From assembly GCA_021805405.1 (NCBI GenBank), contig JAJZFK010000171.1, positions 1-13,643 of the forward strand: a DNA stretch of 13,643 nt, given 5' to 3'. The stretch comes from a bacterium (GTDB lineage: Bacteria; Armatimonadota; Chthonomonadetes; Chthonomonadales; Chthonomonadaceae). A program made the translations under genes and the position numbers. This document shows positions 13,399 to 13,643 of this stretch, piece by piece (the first letter of the stretch is position 1; each line of letters begins with the position of its first letter). Under the pieces are notes generated by a model. The model was not told the origin of the DNA. It searched no databases and saw only the letters and a program-made list of their open reading frames with translations.

Positions 13399-13643
13399 AT
13401 GCCAATTATCGACAGCCACGTTGTACTTGAAGGCAGTGTTATTCCTGGCAAATTCCATTCCGCACCCGATCTTTGCGCTCTGCTTACGCAGCGGGGTATC
13501 GATGTTGCGGTTGTGCGTTCTGCGCGCGCAGGCATGGTCGATCCCATTGCGGGTAACCGTATTCTCAAGTCGGTTCTCGACATGAACCCTACTCTATTAG
13601 GCTGCGTTACTTCCCACCTTGGGCGCCCAAAAGCGTCACTGGA
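13399..13643 (+). CDS. Second amidohydrolase-like protein, 5' part (runs off the window)
   Basis: The frame is open from the ATG at 13399 to the last base, giving about 81 residues. AGGAG lies 9 nt upstream and starts inside the stop codon region of the preceding gene. The visible protein begins MPIIDSHVVLEG, has DLCALLTQRGIDVAVVRSARAGMVDPIAGNRIL, then NPTLLGCVTSHLGRPKASL. It aligns with the preceding protein over this length (IID, DL..L, I..A, S..G..D..GN, L..V), so the two are tandem paralogs. It keeps one His after IIDS where the family has HxH; the second His is Val-Leu here. The C-terminal ligands are outside the window. The product may pair with its neighbour, which is inference. Confidence 0.7.
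   Translation, partial: MPIIDSHVVLEGSVIPGKFHSAPDLCALLTQRGIDVAVVRSARAGMVDPIAGNRILKSVLDMNPTLLGCVTSHLGRPKASL

Overview
The window is 13.6 kb of ordinary bacterial chromosome, mid-GC and densely coded. The best clue to its origin is the pseudopilin at 2811-3518. Its N-terminal signature (FTLIELLVVIAIIAILAAIL followed by FPVFAQAREKARE), its 'DGH' C-terminus and its pairing with a LacI regulator are typical of Armatimonadota (Chthonomonas/Capsulimonas-type bacteria). This assignment is an inference from recalled family patterns, not from a search. None of the three tRNA genes encodes CCA. No insertion sequence, phage gene, CRISPR array or rRNA gene was seen.

Layout: (1) 2-673 (+) is the 3' part of quinolinate synthase nadA. 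It converges on a minus-strand molybdate transporter pair, modA-modB (2342 to 852), and a perfect 12-bp hairpin at 681-715 lies between them and could serve both. (2) Divergent from modA is a plus-strand tRNA pair, tRNA-Arg(GCG) and tRNA-Arg(CCT), with a near-consensus promoter and a terminator. (3) On the minus strand, a LacI-family repressor and a pseudopilin form a two-gene unit. It is driven by an exact-consensus sigma-70 promoter with a LacI-type palindrome over the predicted start site, so autorepression is very likely. (4) A minus-strand operon of a Cas4/AddB-like PD-(D/E)XK nuclease, panB and panC follows, with intergenic gaps of only 3 nt. tRNA-Asn(GTT) lies upstream on the same strand. 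(5) From 7.6 kb to the end everything is on the plus strand: rimO, a 660-residue unrecognised protein, gltX, and two tandem paralogous amidohydrolase-like proteins, the second cut by the window edge.

The genes fall into housekeeping functions: NAD and pantothenate/CoA biosynthesis, molybdate uptake, tRNA supply, glutamyl-tRNA charging and ribosomal protein S12 modification. Set among them are less understood parts: the autoregulated LacI/pseudopilin unit, the nuclease leading the pan operon, the large acidic protein with winged-helix-like repeats, and the degenerate amidohydrolase pair. Nothing here is a clear new defence or mobile system. The points most worth following up are the G34 tRNA-Arg, the LacI/pseudopilin circuit, the 660-residue protein with its short sequence patch shared with rimO, and the amidohydrolase pair lacking canonical metal ligands.
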